Source: RYN-431 sp036388295 (GTDB lineage Bacteria; Planctomycetota; Phycisphaerae; Tepidisphaerales; Tepidisphaeraceae). From it: a stretch of DNA of 9,148 bases. This document shows positions 6,664 through 9,148 of this stretch, in pieces; position 1 is the first letter of the stretch; the number at the start of each line of letters is the position of its first letter. Under the pieces are notes generated by a model. That model was given only the letters and a program-made list of their open reading frames with translations. It had not been told where the DNA came from and did no database searches. The DNA is taken from positions 1 through 9,148 of the forward strand of contig DASVSC010000286.1 in NCBI GenBank assembly GCA_036388295.1. The letters are read 5' to 3'. The position numbers were made by a program, and so were the translations under genes.

Positions 6664-8850
6664 TCACCTTAACTTGCGTCCGGCATCGGCCGTCAGCCCG
6701 TACGTGAACCGGCCGTAGACCAGATTGGCATCGTCGTCCGCCTGCACGTACGTCGCCCGCCCGCGATTAACCAGCATGACCCATTCGACCGGCCGATCGA
6801 AGGTGGCGTCTGCCCTGCCGTCGCCATTGAGGTCGACCTGACTACCGAACCCGCCGGCCGTGTTGCTGCCGACGTAGCTCCTGCCGCTGACGAAGCCGAG
6901 GGCGCTGCTGACGTTGTATTTTTTCGCCTTCATGGTTCGCTGAAGCGCTTCGCCGGTGATTTCACCCGCGCGGCCGGTGTAGACGAAAATCGACATCGAC
7001 GACTTTCCCTGGCGCGAAGCGAGCAGCGGTGCGAAATCGCCCGTCGCGCCCTTCACGACTGTGCCCGGATTGCGGATCGTCGCGCCGCGGTCCAGCAGCA
7101 GATAGTTCAGAGAATCGCCGTCAGCGCTATATCGGGTCGAGGCGAACGCGCGGCCGATCGACGTGCTGAGGGCGGCACCGTCTTTGATCAACAGCGGCAG
7201 CGTCACGCCGACGCTGCTGCCGGTGGTGGAAATCGTCATCAGCACGCCGTCTCGCGTGATCGTCAGCGTCTGCACGAGCTTGGGCAGCTTAGACGTGTTC
7301 GGCGTGTAACGGAGGGTGACACGCGTCATTTCGGCAGTCACGGTTTCGGCCGTAAACGTGGCGGTGTAGGTGTTGGCGGCTTCGGCCATGCGCAGCCATT
7401 TGCCGCCTACGAAGATCGCCGGCGCGAGACTGACCGCGGCCTTGGTCACCGGGTCCTGGCCCGACAGATTGCCGAGGCGAGAGTCCCAGCTTTTCTCGCT
7501 CACACGGGTGACGCCCAACTGCGTCCAGAACTGTTCGTAGTTGATGCTCTTTTGGCCGCGCAGGGCTGCTGTGATTTGGACACCGCCGGCGTCGGCAACG
7601 GCCGTACCGAAGTCACCGTCGGTTTGGAGCGCGTACCCGCCCACTTCCGCCGGCGTGGCATTTTCGCCCAGCCGCGGCCGCCATTCTTCGGCCAGCTCCG
7701 CCAGGTGGAGCATCATGTAGCCGTTGTAATTGGTCAGGCCGCTGTAGTCGGCGTAGCCACGTTTCGCTTCCGAATCGTCGTAGTTCTTCGTCACTTGGTA
7801 CAGCCCGTCGCGGCGTTTCCAGCGGTCAGTGGACAAAATCGACTGACCCGCCGCCCGATGGAACTTGGTGGCGGTGGCCGTGAAGCCCTGTGCGGCGAGC
7901 ACGCGCGCCTGGCGTTCGAAGCTGACGGCGGCGACGACGTCGTTCCAGACGTGGTTGCCGCTACGGCCGGTGTTGCTCACTTGGCCGGTCGGGTCGATCA
8001 GGTACAGGCCGGCGTTGTTGCCGCGCATGACCGCCGTGCGGATGTTCTCGGCCGATGCCCCGTCATAGCCACCGGTGACCAGGCTCATCAGGTTTGCCCG
8101 GGCGGCGTAGTCGTAGGCGATGGTGTCCGGGTCGCTGGTATTGTCCTCGTACATGCTCAGTGCGTTGCTGGCGAAACGGCCGCGCTGCGTGTCGGCCCAA
8201 GAGCTTTCAATAAAATTGACCATCGACGCGCGTGAGGTCGCTCCGATGCCGTACAGCTCCCACACGCCTTTCATCGCGTACGTGCGCCAGTTCCAGTCGA
8301 TCCCTTCCAGAACGTTGTTCACGGGCGTCTTCAGCCGCGCCAGCCAGGTCCGCGCGGTCGCGCCGCGCACCAACGGGGCCAGCGTCTTGTAGGCCTTGGC
8401 GAGCGGGAAGATGTAGAACTCGCCGTGACGGTCGGGAATGTTAGCGATGCCGCCGCCATAGCTGGACGACGCCCAATTCATGGCCGCCGCGGCGTTCCCG
8501 AGCAAATCGGTCGCACGGTCATTGGCGATGAGAACCGAGGCCGCATAGGCAAAATACGGTGTGGAGTACTGCACTTCGCGGCGATCAACGGGATCGATAA
8601 TCGCGCCGCGGCGATTTTGGTACCGCACCTGGCCGCGCACGGTGCTTTCGAGGCGGTCCAAAATTCCGGCGCCCTTGACGCCGGTGGCGCGAACGGACTC
8701 GCTCGCAGCCGTCAATAAATTGTCCGGCAAGGCGGTGACCGATCCCGACTGCACGCTCGCGAGCAGACGTCGGCCTTCCAACACTTCGATAACAGGCGAT
8801 TTACGATTTAACACAACACCTGGGGCGAAAACCAAGAACCGGCACGTCAC
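6664..8850 (-). CDS. Planctomycete LEPR-XLL-type exported protein, possible polysaccharide-active enzyme
   Basis: I do not recognise the function. At residues 23-32 lies VLEGRRLLAS, matching the LEPR-XLL motif found at the N-termini of planctomycete exported proteins, so surface location or secretion is inferred. Residues about 55-400 look largely helical and rich in Trp/Tyr, with clusters such as IDWNWRTYAMKGVWELYG (184-201), SGNHVWNDVV (297-306) and YADYSGLTNYNGYMM (366-380). Residues about 400-650 look beta-rich. This alpha-then-beta layout recalls alpha/alpha-toroid polysaccharide lyases with a beta-sandwich, but no catalytic signature is proven. Near the end DLNGDGRAD (673-681) resembles an EF-hand/dockerin calcium loop, present once. 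GTG 8850 gives 728 residues; GTG 8814, with a poorly spaced AGG four bases upstream, gives 716 and leaves the motif nearer the N-terminus. Neither start is certain. The gene sits between hisD and mfd with no carbohydrate-related neighbours in view. Confidence 0.75.
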   Translation of the reverse strand: MTCRFLVFAPGVVLNRKSPVIEVLEGRRLLASVQSGSVTALPDNLLTAASESVRATGVKGAGILDRLESTVRGQVRYQNRRGAIIDPVDRREVQYSTPYFAYAASVLIANDRATDLLGNAAAAMNWASSSYGGGIANIPDRHGEFYIFPLAKAYKTLAPLVRGATARTWLARLKTPVNNVLEGIDWNWRTYAMKGVWELYGIGATSRASMVNFIESSWADTQRGRFASNALSMYEDNTSDPDTIAYDYAARANLMSLVTGGYDGASAENIRTAVMRGNNAGLYLIDPTGQVSNTGRSGNHVWNDVVAAVSFERQARVLAAQGFTATATKFHRAAGQSILSTDRWKRRDGLYQVTKNYDDSEAKRGYADYSGLTNYNGYMMLHLAELAEEWRPRLGENATPAEVGGYALQTDGDFGTAVADAGGVQITAALRGQKSINYEQFWTQLGVTRVSEKSWDSRLGNLSGQDPVTKAAVSLAPAIFVGGKWLRMAEAANTYTATFTAETVTAEMTRVTLRYTPNTSKLPKLVQTLTITRDGVLMTISTTGSSVGVTLPLLIKDGAALSTSIGRAFASTRYSADGDSLNYLLLDRGATIRNPGTVVKGATGDFAPLLASRQGKSSMSIFVYTGRAGEITGEALQRTMKAKKYNVSSALGFVSGRSYVGSNTAGGFGSQVDLNGDGRADATFDRPVEWVMLVNRGRATYVQADDDANLVYGRFTYGLTADAGRKLR

Positions 8851-8899
8851 CGAAAAACAGACGGCGACGACTCGAATACAGTGACGCCGGCCGCAGACC

Positions 8900-8927
8900 G
8901 TTATGGCACGACCTAATGAATATTCAA
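8900..8927 (-). promoter_or_regulatory. Candidate sigma-70-type promoter for the LEPR-motif gene
   Basis: Reading the - strand, TTGAAT (8927-8922) and CATAAC (8905-8900) are separated by 16 bases. Each matches four of six consensus positions. They lie 50-85 bp upstream of the two possible GTG starts, in an AT-richer pocket of an otherwise GC-rich window. The -35-like box overlaps a 10-base palindrome TGAATATTCA (8917-8926) that could be an operator. Planctomycete promoters are not well defined, so this is tentative. Confidence 0.3.
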
Positions 8928-8976
8928 TGAGATATCGTCGCTTTGTCGCTGCGGCATTTGGCCGCCGGTACTAGGC

Positions 8977-9148
8977 TCACGCCTGTTCGGCGTCTGACCT
9001 GACCCGCACGCTCGCCGCGTGGGCGTCGAGGTGTTCCGCCGTCGCCATCGCGATGATGGCCGGGGCGTCCGCCTGGAGCGATGCACGGTCGTAGGTGACG
9101 ACGCTGGTGCGTTTCAGGAACTCGTACACGCTGATGCCCGACCCGAAG
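8977..9148 (-). CDS. hisD: Histidinol dehydrogenase, C-terminal fragment (5' end beyond window)
   Basis: HisD is the cytosolic zinc enzyme that performs the last two steps of histidine synthesis, oxidising L-histidinol to L-histidine with two NAD+. Only the last 56 residues are in the window, ending at TGA 8977-8979. SGISVYEFLKRTSVVTYD matches the conserved near-C-terminal segment of the family. The following AEHLDAHAASVRVR contains a Glu and a His five residues apart, corresponding to E. coli Glu414 and the zinc ligand His419, so this end of the active site is intact. The remaining three quarters or more of the gene lies beyond position 9148. The 126-bp spacer to the next gene suggests that hisD ends its transcription unit or is only loosely coupled. 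Confidence 0.9.
   Translation of the reverse strand, partial: FGSGISVYEFLKRTSVVTYDRASLQADAPAIIAMATAEHLDAHAASVRVRSDAEQA

Noticed and set aside
7552..8235. 227-residue open frame on the + strand opposite the LEPR-motif gene
   Set aside because: Antisense shadow in stop-poor GC-rich DNA, with no ribosome binding site or recognisable domain.
8951..8965. Small hairpin GCGGC-ATTTG-GCCGC downstream of hisD
   Set aside because: It has a five-pair stem only and no T run after it in the hisD direction, so it is too weak to call a terminator.

Overview
The window looks like chromosomal DNA from a GC-rich bacterium of the phylum Planctomycetota, plausibly Phycisphaerae-like, although the class is a guess. 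The main pointer is the 728-residue exported-type protein at 6664-8850. Its N-terminus carries VLEGRRLLASV, a match to the LEPR-XLL motif that is characteristic of planctomycete surface proteins. The other genes are common bacterial ones. I see no insertion sequence, phage gene, tRNA, rRNA or CRISPR array.

The left third (1-2967) reads on the + strand. The first 45 bases may be the tail of an unseen upstream gene, possibly a molybdenum hydroxylase subunit. Next come an XdhC/CoxI-type molybdenum hydroxylase accessory protein and a MocA-like molybdopterin nucleotidyltransferase, which overlap by 13 bp and are surely co-expressed. Together they would supply mature, nucleotide-modified and sulfurated molybdenum cofactor to a xanthine dehydrogenase or CO-dehydrogenase-type enzyme. 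A weak hairpin terminator follows, then a separate FAD-dependent oxidoreductase of the geranylgeranyl reductase type.

The right two thirds (2968-9148) read on the - strand. In transcription order they hold the 3' end of hisD (histidinol dehydrogenase, cut by the window edge), a 126-bp AT-richer spacer with a candidate promoter, the large LEPR-motif exported protein, and, after only 31 bp, mfd (transcription-repair coupling factor). The two gene blocks converge on a 65-bp GC-rich palindromic spacer (2968-3032) that resembles a REP-type element and could fold from either strand.

The most unusual features are a Mfd carrying a Pro/Ala-rich linker plus a C-terminal SHOCT-like domain, and the unassigned LEPR-motif protein, whose make-up (helical half, beta half, EF-hand-like loop) hints at a polysaccharide-active enzyme. 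I found no convincing multi-gene novel system; most of the window is ordinary housekeeping with a few oddities.
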